Assembly (NCBI GenBank): GCA_029641185.1 | Contig: JAPWGK010000010.1 | Coordinates: 124,001-188,000 of the forward strand | From: Pseudofabraea citricarpa | Lineage: Eukaryota > Ascomycota > Leotiomycetes > Helotiales > Dermateaceae | DNA length: 64,000 nt | Direction of reading: 5' to 3' | In this document: piece by piece, positions 1 through 12,283 of the stretch | How positions within the stretch are numbered: position 1 is the stretch's first letter | How the letters are laid out: each line of letters starts with the position of its first letter | Made by a program: the position numbers and the translations under genes | Notes under the pieces: model-generated | What the model saw: only the letters and a program-made list of their open reading frames with translations | What the model was told of the DNA's origin: nothing | Databases searched by the model: none

Positions 1-268
1 TGACTGTGTCCTCTCATCTGTCATACACAGGGTGCTGCCCGTGGGCCAACATCAGACGGAAGACAGATACACGTTGGCATATTTCCTGCGCCCTGAAGAT
101 GAAGCAGTTTTCAAGGACTTCCACGGCAATTTGATTAGTGCACGATCATGGCACGATCGCAAGTTCGACCACTTCAGAGAGTCACACGACCAACAGAAGA
201 AGGATTCCATCTTGATGGGTGGTATGGAAGAGAACCAGAAGTTCTTGCCGTACAAATTCCAGGTTTAA
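1..268 (+). CDS. 2OG-Fe(II) oxygenase, C-terminal exon (5' truncated by window edge)
   Basis: Only the last exon is in the window. Bases 1-30 look like the end of an intron (acceptor ACACAG), and the exon runs from 31 to the TAA ending at 268. The 78 residues read VLPVGQ...RYTLAYFLRPEDE...SWHDRKFDHFR...MGGME, the usual C-terminal end of fungal isopenicillin-N-synthase-like dioxygenases. The R-Y-T stretch sits where the family's RxS/T contact to 2-oxoglutarate falls. Family enzymes use Fe(II), O2 and 2-oxoglutarate to hydroxylate or desaturate small molecules in the cytosol. The iron ligands lie upstream of the window, so activity cannot be judged. It is followed by an acyl-CoA ligase (-) and a second 2OG oxygenase (+), which suggests a small biosynthetic group. 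Confidence 0.8.
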   Translation, partial: DCVLSSVIHRVLPVGQHQTEDRYTLAYFLRPEDEAVFKDFHGNLISARSWHDRKFDHFRESHDQQKKDSILMGGMEENQKFLPYKFQV

Positions 269-594
269 ATGGAGGTGTTAGAAGCAGAAAATCCGATGAC
301 AATTCAACATGGCTTTGTGTTTGCTCTCCTCTGCAACCTTCGTCGCGACTTCATCTTGTGTAATATAAATCAGCACAAGACTTTTAAACGTATTGATTTT
401 CTTTTAGAGACGGAATATACAAAACCTCGGAGATGAATTGATTTTGAGACATGTACGAATTGAATTTCAAGACCACGACTAATATGGTGGAAATCCAGTC
501 TTTATTTCGGAAATCTCAGATAGAAATGAGTAATAAGAAACATTTTATTGTAATTTTCTACGAACAGGTTAGGTACCGGATAGGCTGAAACCTT
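269..594. other. 3' flank between convergent genes
   Basis: About 330 bp between the convergent ends of the 2OG oxygenase (+) and the acyl-CoA ligase (-). It is AT-rich and presumably holds both 3' UTRs. I see no other feature. Confidence 0.5.
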
Positions 595-2617
595 CTAAGA
601 AGCGAGAAGCTGCTGTTTCAACTTGAACTTCAAGGCTTTTCCGTTGTGACTCTTGGGTATTGCCTCTATGAAACTGATGTTCTGACGCAACCAGTAAGGC
701 TCGCTCAGAATGGTTTGAATATGCTTGCTTATACCCTGCTTGAGAGTCTTTTCGTCAACATCTGTCATGACCTTTTGGGACCGTACAACAAAAGCGAATG
801 GACGCTCCCCAGCATCATCATCTGGTATTGCAACCACGGCTGCATCATCTACGGCGGGATGAGCCAATAGTTGTGCCTCGATCTCCACTGGGGGAACTTG
901 AATGCCCTGTGACAGAGTTTATCAGCCAATGGGTTTCTTTCTGAAGGGTATGCAGACAAATACCTTGACCTTCATAATATCTTTCTTTCTGTCTACAATG
1001 AATAGATGACTGTCACCTTTGGTATTCTGTTTAAAAGTTGCCACATCACCAGTTCGGAGCCATCCGTCAGAATCAAAAGTTCCTGTATCTGTAGCACCGT
1101 CCGAAAGATAACCCTCCATAACACTGGGAGACCGTACGAATAGATCTCCCGCTTTTCCATGATCAGTGATTTCTGAGCCATCATCACCTACAAGTCGGGC
1201 TTCAACTAATGGGAGAAGACAGCCTGCTGACCCAGAATAGTTGCTGTTAGGGCTAGTCCATGAGACACATACGAAAGCCTCGGTTAAACCTTCGTAATAT
1301 TAGTTAGATGATCAACCAAACAAGAAACAGGTAGTAGTTTTGCCTACCGTATCCAGGGTTGATTTCCCATTCAGGACAAAGTTGTTGCACAGCTTTAGAG
1401 ACCTGCTCTGGTAGGCTTGCAGAGCCACTGATGACAGTCTTGACGGAAGACAAATCAAAACGTTTGAACAGGATCGGGTTCGTGACAAGCGCACCAATAA
1501 TGGTAGGGACCTATGTTATCTTTAGCCTGCAAGATCGAGCTATTTTATATCTGTGAACAATTTTTTATCGGTCACTAGATCAATCTTACCAGGTACATTC
1601 TGCGAATCTGATATTGTTGAACTGATTTCAAAACTGTGAGCATGTCGAATTTTGGATGTAAGATAATACAATCTCCCCGCCAGGTCAAAAAATGTTGAAG
1701 CAAAAGACCATAGGCATGGCTTAGCGGCAAGATTCCTAGGCTGATGTCTGTTTGTCCAGGAGAGCTGCAAGAATCGATTGTTGTTGCTTGCAGAACATTT
1801 GACATCACGTTCGCGTGAGATACCTTTGCAATTTTCTGGGGTTCGTTAGCAAAGCGGAAGTAAATCCGAGAGTTTCATGATTTGTACATACCAAAAATCC
1901 TGATGTGCCACTGGTTGGGCACAAATATGCCAAGCGCTGTTTGCTTTCAAACGCTCTCAAATTCAAAGGCTGCAAATCAGGCAAAAGCTCCCCATCTGCA
2001 ATCAGCTGGGAGATTGTTCTGTTTGAGACAGAAACTGCAGGTTCTTCTGGTATCTCCAGCAAGAAAAGGTTCGAGGGATTACCGTTCAGCGCCGTAAAGG
2101 CAGTTTCACAAGGACCCAATAATGCCTTACAAGTAAAAAGAGCCTTGCAATTAGCGTTTCTCATCAAAGTCTCAAGCTCAGCGGCTGACGATGTTGGATG
2201 GAGGAGCAGGCAGGTACCACCAATCCGATGAATGGCCCAGGTAAGAGGCACATAATCAATCTGACGATATCTTAGCAACGACACAGATTATTTCAAGGAC
2301 AAATTGCGTTTCAGGCACAATGTGAAGTGTTCTCATACCGAATTCAAAGAACAGACTGCGACGACTTTATCCTCAGGACTGCCTTGATCAAATTCCCAAC
2401 CTAATGCCTGACTTAAGCTCTTTGACAGACACTTCACGTTGTGTCTAATGTCCTTTATCGAGTATGACCTGCCTGTGTAGGGACATATTGCGCTCGGGCT
2501 GTCTTCGGATACGTTGTTGAGGCCATGGCCCCTTCTCATAACAAACTCGCCCACAAGTTCCTTGTCTGGGATGGGCATAACGATATCCTGACACCATGAT
2601 GGTGATGTAAAAACCAT
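595..2617 (-). CDS. ANL-superfamily acyl-CoA ligase (4-coumarate-CoA ligase-like)
   Basis: Six predicted exons (2339-2617, 1892-2260, 1590-1835, 1348-1510, 964-1289, 595-906) give 564 aa, a normal length for the family. Motifs in order: the P-loop-like A3 segment [11 protein letters not shown] (about residues 210-220, split by intron 2); [28 protein letters not shown] (A5, split by intron 4, acceptor GAAG); [10 protein letters not shown] (A7) and [11 protein letters not shown] (A8); and a C-terminal [13 protein letters not shown] carrying the usual catalytic lysine of A10. Such enzymes adenylate a carboxylate and transfer it to CoA. A3 ends FLK rather than the common PK, a mild deviation. The C terminus LLAS is not a peroxisomal SKL signal, so I infer a cytosolic location. 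The substrate cannot be told. It lies between two 2OG oxygenases. Confidence 0.85.
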
Positions 2618-3928
2618 CGTGACTTTTTTGATGATAATAGAAGAGGATTTCTATTGTGTGCCTAGTAATGTATGCCGAACTAAATAAATGACGAAGCGCA
2701 CACGAATGATTTCGATGAAGATTGTTTTGCTCGAAGCAGATTAATTGAAAGTCACAATGTTGCAGTAAGGAGGAGTATTAAATGAACTTATGGTTAACTA
2801 TGATGAGTGCTGCTAGTCAAATTTAAGAGTTGTATTTCCAAGGCGAGCTTCAGCTTGGGTGCTGCTAGCTCAATGTCCAGGGGTTTTTAGACTCAACATA
2901 TGCCTTGCAGCTCTAGAGTGGCTGGTAATGATACCGGACTACTTGAGTATTTTGTCATAGATACACAGCTACCTGTTCAGTTATACTTCAAGGCTATCGA
3001 TATAGTTTATACTAACTTCCGCATGCGATTCCCGGATATACACACTTTGCGCTCTGATGTAAAGTTGTAAATCTCTGAGGACATGAAGCTAAAATATTCG
3101 ATTCCTACTTAAATGATACGTCCAAAGAGCTGGCTTCACAAATCCATCTCCACTTCAGTCCTTCATAATCTCAATGCCATCATACCTGCGAAATTCAGCG
3201 ATATAAAGCGTGCGCCAGGGTCTATTTACCTTGAAACTCTAGAGGGACGTCTCTGAGACATTCAAGCTCAAGAAGCCTGTTAACTACATCACATACTGTT
3301 CTACTTTAGTGTTACTTACATCATAGAGTAACCTTTACATGTCCATGTCATATTTGAAGTTTTGTTTGTTTGCATGACTGTGCTTTTCCCTGGCAAAATA
3401 TATGCTCACAGATTTGACATCTTATCGATCAGTTAAGAGAGAGAAAATGGGTTTCAGAGAAAGCTACGTCTGCCATATTTCAGCATTTACGTATTTCCGC
3501 TTGCTTTATAGTGATGTCATTTTATTCTATTCTATTGTAGGCTAAAGAGCTAGAAGTCAGGCTGAATAAGCATGTTTGAAAGGTGAAGTGAGCCGATGCA
3601 CGGACGAATGTCCAGCTCTCAAGCGACCGGCCTTCAGTCGCAGAGTCTGGTGTTGATAAATTTCTGATTCTGGCCCTACTTTTGGCGGACGGGCATACTG
3701 GGTTGTGCAGAATCAGCTTAAATATTTGCACAGGGAATCTTGTTAGTTTATATGTAGCGGGTCAGTAATGGCGTGTCATGGACCTGATGTGATAAAGTTC
3801 ACGACACTCGCCTGGAACGTTCAACGCAGACAGATCCTATCTCCGTAGATATAAAGCATTGAATATTGTGACATTTATCTGGAAAGACCTCCTGAATTTT
3901 TTCGTATCATCAGACTGAAAGATTCGTC
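2618..3928. other. 1.3-kb divergent intergenic region
   Basis: AT-rich DNA between the starts of the acyl-CoA ligase (-) and the 2OG oxygenase (+), presumably holding both promoters. A TATAAA-like string lies near 3850, about 80 bp before the oxygenase ATG. The one 69-codon open frame here (3522-3731, -) has no recognisable domain and I do not call it a gene. Confidence 0.4.
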
Positions 3929-5042
3929 ATGCAGATAAAAACCCTTGATTTTTCAAAGTTTCAGGCCGGAACGGATGCTGAACGCTATGAGTTCTCGTCC
4001 GTACTGTTGGAGGGATTTGCGAGTACAGGCTTCGTAAAATTAGTTAATCACGGCTTCTCGAAGGAGGAGATATCACGGATGTTTGCAGAGGTAGGATTGT
4101 GATTGTGCTCACATGGTATTTTAATCGAAACACTGACTGGAATAGAACCGACGATTTTTCGAACTTAATGACTCTATCAAAGCTCAAATTGCCAACGAGG
4201 ATGGTCCGAAACCACAAAGAGGATGGAGTTCAGTTGGAGCCGAGAAGACTGGCCTACTGAATACGGGAGGCAAGACCAACCTCACCAAACCGGACCTCGA
4301 AGGACGTAAAGATGCGAAGGTACACCTACCTGACGCCCATGAGACTTAATATCAAAGAACAATCTAATTGAAACATCAGGAACATTTCGATATCGGCCCA
4401 TCAAAAGATACAGAATTCCCTAATAAATGGCCTGACGATGAATTGATTCCTGGCTTCCAACCATGGCTTGAGTCCTACTTTGATAGAAGCCAGCAAATCA
4501 CTCTCGCATTAATGGAAGCTTTAGAAATTGCTCTGCATCTTCCCAAGGGATCTTTCGTCCAAAGGTGTCAAGGACATGCAAGTGAACTACGACTCAACCA
4601 TTACCCAACTATTGCTGTCAAGACTCTCGATCAAGGTCAAACAAGCCGTATCTGGCCTCACACCGACTTTGGCATTATCACGCTCCTCTCCCAAGATGAT
4701 GTAGGAGGACTGGAAATCGAAGATAAGGATCACCCGACCAATTTTGTACCTGTAGCGAGAGAAGATCCGTCTGAGTTGGTTGTTAACATTGGCGATACCC
4801 TCGAAAGATGGACAAATGGTTTTCTCCAAGCAGGATTACACCAAGTGACAACACCGAGGGAGATGTTAAATCGCAGTAACGAGAATTTGCGCGCAAGACG
4901 ATCGATTGCTTTTTTCCTCAAGGCTCACAGACAGATGTCGGTGGGCCCATTGTCTCAGTTTGTGGCAGAGAAGACGCCTGCGAAGTACGAAGATATGACA
5001 GCGTTGGCTTATCAGCAGCGGAGAACTGCGATTGTTTATTAG
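3929..5042 (+). CDS. 2OG-Fe(II) oxygenase, isopenicillin N synthase-like
   Basis: Three exons (3929-4090, 4146-4319, 4380-5042) give 332 aa, the usual size for this family. The N-terminal DIOX_N-type half contains [15 protein letters not shown], close to the family's G-F-F-x-v-x-N-H-G pattern. The double-stranded beta-helix half has the iron triad: WPHTDFG supplies H and D, and LHQVTTP supplies the distal H. RRSIAFF supplies the R-x-S contact for 2-oxoglutarate. All key residues are present, so an active Fe(II)/2-oxoglutarate dioxygenase is expected, probably cytosolic. The substrate is unknown. The start is the first in-frame ATG, and both introns have canonical GT-AG ends. It is divergent from the acyl-CoA ligase and is one of two oxygenases in the first 5 kb. 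Confidence 0.88.
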
Positions 5043-5526
5043 ATAATGTTGAATTTAAGATGCTGATTATGAGCTAATTGTTGATGCCTAAAGTGGCTGG
5101 GAAAATGACTGGTACCATCAGGTTATTTAGAATATTCAGCTTCTCTCAGCCGGCGACGAATTTAAAACAGCGAAGATATTAATTGTAGCTCATCTGACAA
5201 GAAAAAAACTCAACACACGCACTATAGTATTTAATGAACTGAAAATCTTCTCTGGTCTTGAACGATTTATTTTTTAAATTTGGTAGGAAACATAACAGAT
5301 ATGGTAGGACATCGCCCACCATTTACAGACGCTTTTATTTTACTAGTACCAATAGAGAAGTTGTGAGAGCCTAGTACCAGTCATTTTTTTGCGGCTTCTG
5401 CGGGTATAGTAATGTGGGAGCTTCCGAATGCCAATACTTCGTTGCTTCCTGTAGATTTCCTCGCCTGTTTTTGATAGCTACATCGTACAACCAAGCATGA
5501 AAAGTTCGGACGGGATGCGATTGAAT
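5043..5526. other. Intergenic, convergent 3' flanks
   Basis: About 480 bp of AT-rich sequence between the convergent 2OG oxygenase and the 725-aa unknown gene. No motif or further gene seen. Confidence 0.4.
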
Positions 5527-7761
5527 TCAAACAGTCTTGCAAAGCTCAAGTAGCTGGTCGTCATCGTACAAACAGTCCTTCAGCGTGCTTTCATCGATTC
5601 TTTCGAGCTTGTACTCTTTTGCAACGCCTCTTCGCGTCAAAATATCGTACAAGTCTACAGAAAGAGCCCGACTCAATTTTTGCAGGAAGGCTCCGCGTTG
5701 TTCCTTAAGGTAATTTAAGAATATCCTCAAGACATCGGTGGGTAATTTTTCAACACTATGAGAGGTTAGGATACTGCCCGAAATGAGCTGACATGCGAAA
5801 ACGGCAACTTACTGGTCAATACTTATGGAGAGGTCTCCCGCACAAGGGATCAAAGCGAGGATAGCACCAGGAAACTCTTGCTCGAATTGATACCAATTCC
5901 GAGCACATGACAACCGATTTTTTAGCTTTGTTAACTTTCGGGTGTATTCACATCCGTCGGCGGTCGTGCTACCATTTAGGTCAGGCTGCAATTCAGGGTA
6001 TAGTGTTCGCATCAGGTCATTAAAGGCTTGAGTCTTAGATCGATATTTGAGCTGGTTAACTTTGGTTGATCTCGCATTTGCATCATACTCGGCTTCTCCC
6101 CCTCTTTTGATGATCTCTATCATTGCACAGTCGTATTTAAGTCTCCTCTTGGTACCTTTCGCGGCCAGTTTGGCGGCTTTGTGGTCCGATTCAAGCTTTG
6201 AGCGATGATCTAGCAATCGTACAAGATGATAACGTCGAAGTATATGTGATAGTGTCGTTGTGGCATCTAGCTGATCAAGAACACTGACCGTCGTAGCCAG
6301 GTCATTTGCAGGATGATAAATAGGGATCATGCAATTTTTTCGAGCAAGATCCAGAGCATCACGGAGCTGTCTCAAGGAATCAGGGCTGCCAACGGCGAAG
6401 AAAAGCCGCATGAGCAAAGAAGCCAGGTGCTTTCTATCCTCGCTCAGACGGTGTTTGAAAGTTTCGAAAACCTCTTCGGCATTTGAAAAGCGCCCCAACG
6501 CGCTTTCTGCACTCAAATCTGATGCTATAGTATTTGTTTCTGTATCTATCCGTCTAGAGTTCCTTGGCGAAGGTATGCGTTCCCTATTCCTCGTATCGTT
6601 CCGATCTATGTTCGCATTGCCCTTTTCTGTAACCTGTGATGTTGTTTTATTGGCTTGTAGTCTGAGTGATTGATCACGAGGCAAGGCGTCCGCGCTCCGT
6701 CTTGGAACTTGCTTTTTAGGGGTTTTTGGTATACACTTCGCAGGTGCAGTCTCTTGAATGCTATTACAGCTTTCAAAAGCTGACGAATGGCTCGAGGATG
6801 GAGTCTGTCCCGAAAAGCCACCATCCGTAGATCGCGGACTTCTCGAGTTTAGATATGACGATGAAACTGAAGTGGCACTTTCGATAGCCTGACTGTTTGT
6901 ATCCAAGTGCATGTGGTTGAGTCGCAATGTATCACCACCTAAATGGCCATCATTTGGGCTAGACTGCGATTCTGTGCTAGACCATGTCATATTGGACAGC
7001 CATGCATCGAAATTTGGCTCGCCCTCAAAGATGGTCGAGTATTCGGGAAATTGATTTTCATGTTCCTGGCCTATCGAGGACCAATCAATCAAAGGGGGGG
7101 TACTCATCGATACAACCTCAAAAGACAGATCCTGTAAGCAAGAGCCAGAAATGTGACCTGTAGTTTGGGTCTCAGCCGGAAACAAATCTACGCATGCAGC
7201 ATCCTCGAGAGTCATCTGATCTGTACAATCAAAGTTTTGACGTTCCGTCGGCATAGCACCACCAGTAACTGATGGGGTGCTTCGGGAGCAATCCAACATT
7301 GGGTCATCATGTCCGACATCCATGCTGACTGTTGAAACATTATCCTCTGAAACATTTGAGTTGTACAGAGATCTAAATGATAGATTGCTTTGTGAACACC
7401 CCATCATAGGTTGATCAAATCTGACATCATTGCTGGCTGCTGATGCACTCCCTTCTCCGACGTTTTGGCTACACGAAGATAGGCTTGTATTGGGTGCATC
7501 ATAAATAATTTCTGCTGAGGAGAGAGAGGAAGTTGTATCCAATAAGTCTCGGAGTCTTTCCTCGACAACTTTCTTTGCTTCGGTAAAGTCGCCCTGACAT
7601 ATACTGGAGAGAACCACCAACAACCGATCGCGAAAATCAATGCAGAGCTTCTTCGTTAGCGTAACTTCGAACGACCATTCGGAAAATCCTACCATTTCAA
7701 CCATCTCCACATTATCTTCGTTTTGTATGCGAGCACTGCTGGGACTGCGAGAATAAACCAT
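5527..7761 (-). CDS. Unrecognised 725-aa protein, serine-rich N-terminal half and basic C-terminal half
   Basis: Two exons (5813-7761 and 5527-5755), joined by a GTAAGT...CTAAC...TAG intron, give 725 aa. I do not recognise a named domain. Residues 1 to about 430 are low-complexity, rich in Ser/Thr/Asp/Asn, with repeated short blocks such as DPMLDCS and QPMMGCS. Residues of about 430-725 look folded and helical (ETFKHRLSEDRKHLASLLMRLFFAVGSP, then a Lys/Arg-rich HKAAKLAAKGTKRRLKYD). There is no signal peptide or membrane segment. The long uninterrupted frame, canonical intron and matching phase support a real gene. A nuclear or regulatory role would be a guess from composition only. It lies between the oxygenase/ligase group and a 4.5-kb gene-poor stretch. 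Confidence 0.75.
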
Positions 7762-10700
7762 TGTGCCAAGACCTATACAAAGATATCACAAATTGCCGCT
7801 GGAATTTGAAAAGCACTGTGCTCTCTCACCAAGCGTAGAATTATAAGCACAGCAGGAATCTTTATATGAGACCCTTGCCTCAGCAGAGTCTACCTAATTG
7901 AATTAGGCAGTTAGCATCTAAACCCCAAGTCATTTCAGTAAGCAAGCGGATCTTGTCTGTATTACTCAGCCCTAGAAGCGAAACTGCGGAGGTTCAACCC
8001 AGAAGTAATACGATACCGGTAACAAGAGGGGCAATTCCTGGTACAATTACTCTGGGGCATGTCCGTCCTGTGATTTTATCATAATCGCTGTAGAGTGTAA
8101 AATGCAACCATCACATTTTCACGTGTTTAGCCGTCATCTATTTGCCTTGGAAACAGCACACTGTGCAGGCAATGTAATGTAAATGGCAAAGTGCTGGAAT
8201 GCAAAATCTATTTCTCGCATTTCATTATATAAAGGCACCGCGGGTTGCACAGAATCCCACCCGCAATTGGTAACTATTATGTCCAATTAGGTGATCTTAC
8301 TCGCATATGTACAAGCATGTATCCTTGCGAGCTTCCTAAAATGCAAAAGACTGTTAATTATGATCTCTTCCCAGCTTGGTTCTATTACACCATGCGTTTA
8401 TCCATTACTATCCTGGTTGTCAGTCTTAGAAGCAGTCTGCATCTATAGCGGCGGACTTGGCGCCCCAAATGGTAGAAGTTAGCGAGCAAGCTATCCCGTG
8501 CCGCAATGTACAGACCATACAGCCCACAGCACCCCCCAGGATTGGATTAGAGGGTGCGGGGTTCTAGAAAATTGGAAGATGATGCCACTAGCCGGATCCC
8601 AAATGAATTTTATGTGCCTCCTCAGCACTTACACACCATAAATAGAAGGTATTGGCGGACATGCCTCCATACGGGCGGCGCCCCAGTGTCAGCATAACGT
8701 CGATTGGTAGGATTTAGCTGCCGATTTTCTGACTGTTAACGTGCGCAGATATTTTTCCTTGGAAGACTGTAAAGAGTTGCTCGTCGGATATTGTTGAACA
8801 AAGATTTTAGTCTTCCCTTTTGCATGAGGCGTAGCACTTACGGCACGGCTAAAAGACCCATCGGCAGGGGCCGCGTCACCTGTGTATGCAGTAAGAGTAT
8901 TGTAGGAGCAAATACGTGGAGCCAGCTAAGGTACAAGATAGATCTTCTAGAGGACAGACCGTGAATAGCTTCATTTCTATACCCACTTTTATTTCCGGCG
9001 ATGTGATGAGATTAGTGTCCCCACGATTCCTGGCCATGTTTCGGCTATCCTATCCGATGCTAACCACTGCAACGAGATACCTGGCATGAATCTGGAGGTT
9101 TTCTTTCCAAGTACCAGTTTTCATCCCTAGTCCAGAAAGTTCCTGGAGATCTTCGCTGTCATGTGACTTGACGCTTCTCGTCCAACCTAGGTATGCAAGG
9201 GAAAATAATGCCTGAGGATGAATGATAAAGAGAGACAGGAAGTATCTTAGTGCGATAGCTGATTTAAACATTTGTTTGAATTCATATAAAGCCTATAAAT
9301 CATTCACGTTTTAGAGGTATGCTAAGAGAATAACCCGACTGGTTGGAAATCGAACTACTCGACTTGAATTCTCGGAGACTATGAAGACTTACTTGTAATA
9401 TAAATAAATAAAACCAAAACCCAGAGATATTAATCAAAGTATAACAGTAAAACGGAGATAATAAAGAGTAAATCTTGCAACTGCCATGTACAGATTAAGA
9501 ATGTTTTGAAACGTGTCTGAAAGGCAGACTACCTGGACTTTAAACCTATGATTTTCATGATTTAATTAAATTCATCATTAGGAGATAAGCATTTGCCTTA
9601 TATATAGAATTTTCCATCTGTATACTTGAGGATATCAAAATTGAACGAGATTGAATTATATCTAGTTTGTTCTATCCTATTCTTGATCGTTGCCCTTGAT
9701 TTAATACGAAGCTACCACATGCGTAGTATCTTTAGTATAAGGAAATATTTCAAGGGCTATTATCTAGTGAATCTTCACTAGCTCAAACACTAGAACTCAA
9801 GTCAACTCCAACATTCTATATAGCCGTCGGTCTATTGTCCCTCCCCTCTGTTCCCTTAGGAATAATACTAATACCCACACCTGTTATCTTCATCCAGATC
9901 GCCCAAATCATATAACTCTTGTTAATGGTATCGGCAATCTTGTAGTAATCATCCACTTAGTTCCAGGGGTGTCCCAAACTTTAAGGCCCTGCCGAAAGTT
10001 TCCAGAAACTCACTTCCCCACTGAACTTTGTTTATTACCATACCGTCGGGACCTTGGAGAATATACCCTGGGTTCCTTGCATCTGATCTATACCACAAAA
10101 GACATGCAGGTCGACCCTCTTTTGAGCGCTTGGTGACGTAAGAATAGCCTATTGTTAAGCGGAATCTTTTAGCGACGTTGGTCATTGGAAGTGACCTGCC
10201 AGAGGCATAAGTCGGGTTTGGCGTTCGCAGTGCTGCTTGATAAGATATCACTGATAGATTCACTCAAGAAATGTAGTGGAAATTCTCCCAAGTGTTGTGC
10301 TTTTTAAACGTCAAGATGTTGAATGTTTGGTTTACTAATGGTATCGAAATTTCGCGGTGCTCTGTGAATGGTTATCTGCTAATGAAGAGCCCAAAGACGT
10401 CCTGACATTCAAGATAGGTCCTTCAGTCTCAAGTGCAGACTTTATCAAGTATCCCTGCAAACGCGTTTCCACTATCCCACACCAGAAATGGCCGTCGGGG
10501 GCTACAAGAACATCTTAGCAAGATCAATTCACCGGCTGCTCTAGATTTTTGGTTCGATCTTGTTGCAAATTTGTACTTTGGATGAGATCCATTATCGCCA
10601 TGGAATATTTGGCCAAACAACACCAGTTTGTGCCAACCACAATACGAAAAGTACCAAGTGCCATATGCACTATCCAAAACGCTTAACAGTCGCGAAGTAA

Positions 10701-12283
10701 TCAACGGCAGAGGTCAAAACTGAAAGACAGGCGACAACCTTAGAAAATTACCATACCGATGCTGCACTTCAATGAAAAGCGGTTACTCGAGATAGATCGA
10801 CTACTTAGGGAATGCAACAGCAAGGGAAAAGATAAATTGTTTTATAAATAGGACTGTTCGTGCCATGAGACCACATATTCCTTCCTTTCGCCAGTGTTGG
10901 GCAATTTTCCTTCGTCTATCCGTTTTCATAGTAGATGGTTTATGGGCTGGAGGCGAAAAGGAGCCAAGTGATCGATGTAATAACTTTCTCGCCCGAAAGC
11001 ACGTAGATTTGTTCCATTCAATTCCAGTCAGTGTCTATTGGTCATTTTAGGACTTTAGATCTAAAGTTCTAATCGTGATGCTGAAGCATATAAATAACTG
11101 CGATGCTTGCTTAATAGAGGCTGACACAAAAACGAGGAAGTGTCTAGATTGATCATAGGAACAATAATTGGCGATACGATTCAAATGTTAGCGAAAACAC
11201 ACAGAGTTCGAAGATGGACTTCCATGAAATTTCTTGTCATATCGCATGGATTAGCCTAGTTGTATTCAATACGGATTCTCAGCTGAGAAAATGCGATGAG
11301 ACGATGCGAAGAAATGCCGAAAGAAAGACGACCCCTTGGATGTGCTCAAGCACAGAGAGTTCATCCTATTGGGCACGTACGAGTGGCTCAGCTTGTTCCT
11401 TTTTGAGTTTGGATATCGATTAAGCGAGGTCATTCAAGGGGTAGCGAGCTCCGACTGGCGAGTCATGGACCTGAATCAAACTTTTGCTTTTCAATGCTTC
11501 TCTAATAAAGCATGCAATGAAGGCATTTTAGTGCCTGGCCGCAAATCAATGTGGGGGCTATCAAAAATTTCCAACCCCATTCCAATAGCCAGCATTTCAT
11601 GCATCTTTGGCTTAAAGTAGCTTTTTTCAAATTAGATGGATGTCAGCCAACTTGCAGACATATAAATTAAACAAACCCCAATTATCATGGTCTTTTGTTG
11701 ATAGGACAAGGTCACAACATTTTCATTCCCTTCAGTCAGTGCTGTCTTGGTTCGAGCAGAATCGACAGCAGAAGACTTGATTAGTCTACACCATCGGTAT
11801 AAAAATAGACGACTTATCAAAAGCGATACTTCAAATAAGACACCCCAATCCTCAGAATTTAGCACAGCGTCTGAAGGAGAGCTTGATTACGTGAATTTCA
11901 ACCTTCGCAATTAAATGACTACTAAGAAGTCCCCGATTCCACAGAAACCTCCGCTGGTAGTTGATAAATCAATATCACTGGTATTAAATTTTTTGGAACA
12001 TGGCTATAAGAACAGTACAAAGTGTCGGGAAATTGACAATAACTGTATCGAAAGAAGTATTCGTTGAAATCTCAGTGGCAGTGGCCGAGCGTTTAATATA
12101 TCGCTTATATGGCGAAGAAATTAAAAAACATGCTAAAGTTAAAAGTTGGCTTTACTCTTGGGATATACAAAGAGTAAACTGACATGTTTCAGCATAGAGG
12201 AGAGAGAATGTATCATGGAATTTGACCTTGCTACATCTAGACTTGCAACTCCGTGATGTATAGCTTCCCATCCCATAATCACT
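7762..12283. other. 4.5-kb gene-poor region with only short open frames
   Basis: I find no gene I can support here. The longest open frames are 104 codons (9949-10263, -), 91 codons (10429-10704, -) and 94 codons (11336-11620, +); none shows a known domain. The two minus-strand frames are close together and could be pieces of one orphan or decayed gene, but I found no convincing splice join. Composition is AT-rich, especially 9290-9800. The stretch separates the left group from the putative catabolic cluster. Confidence 0.45.
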
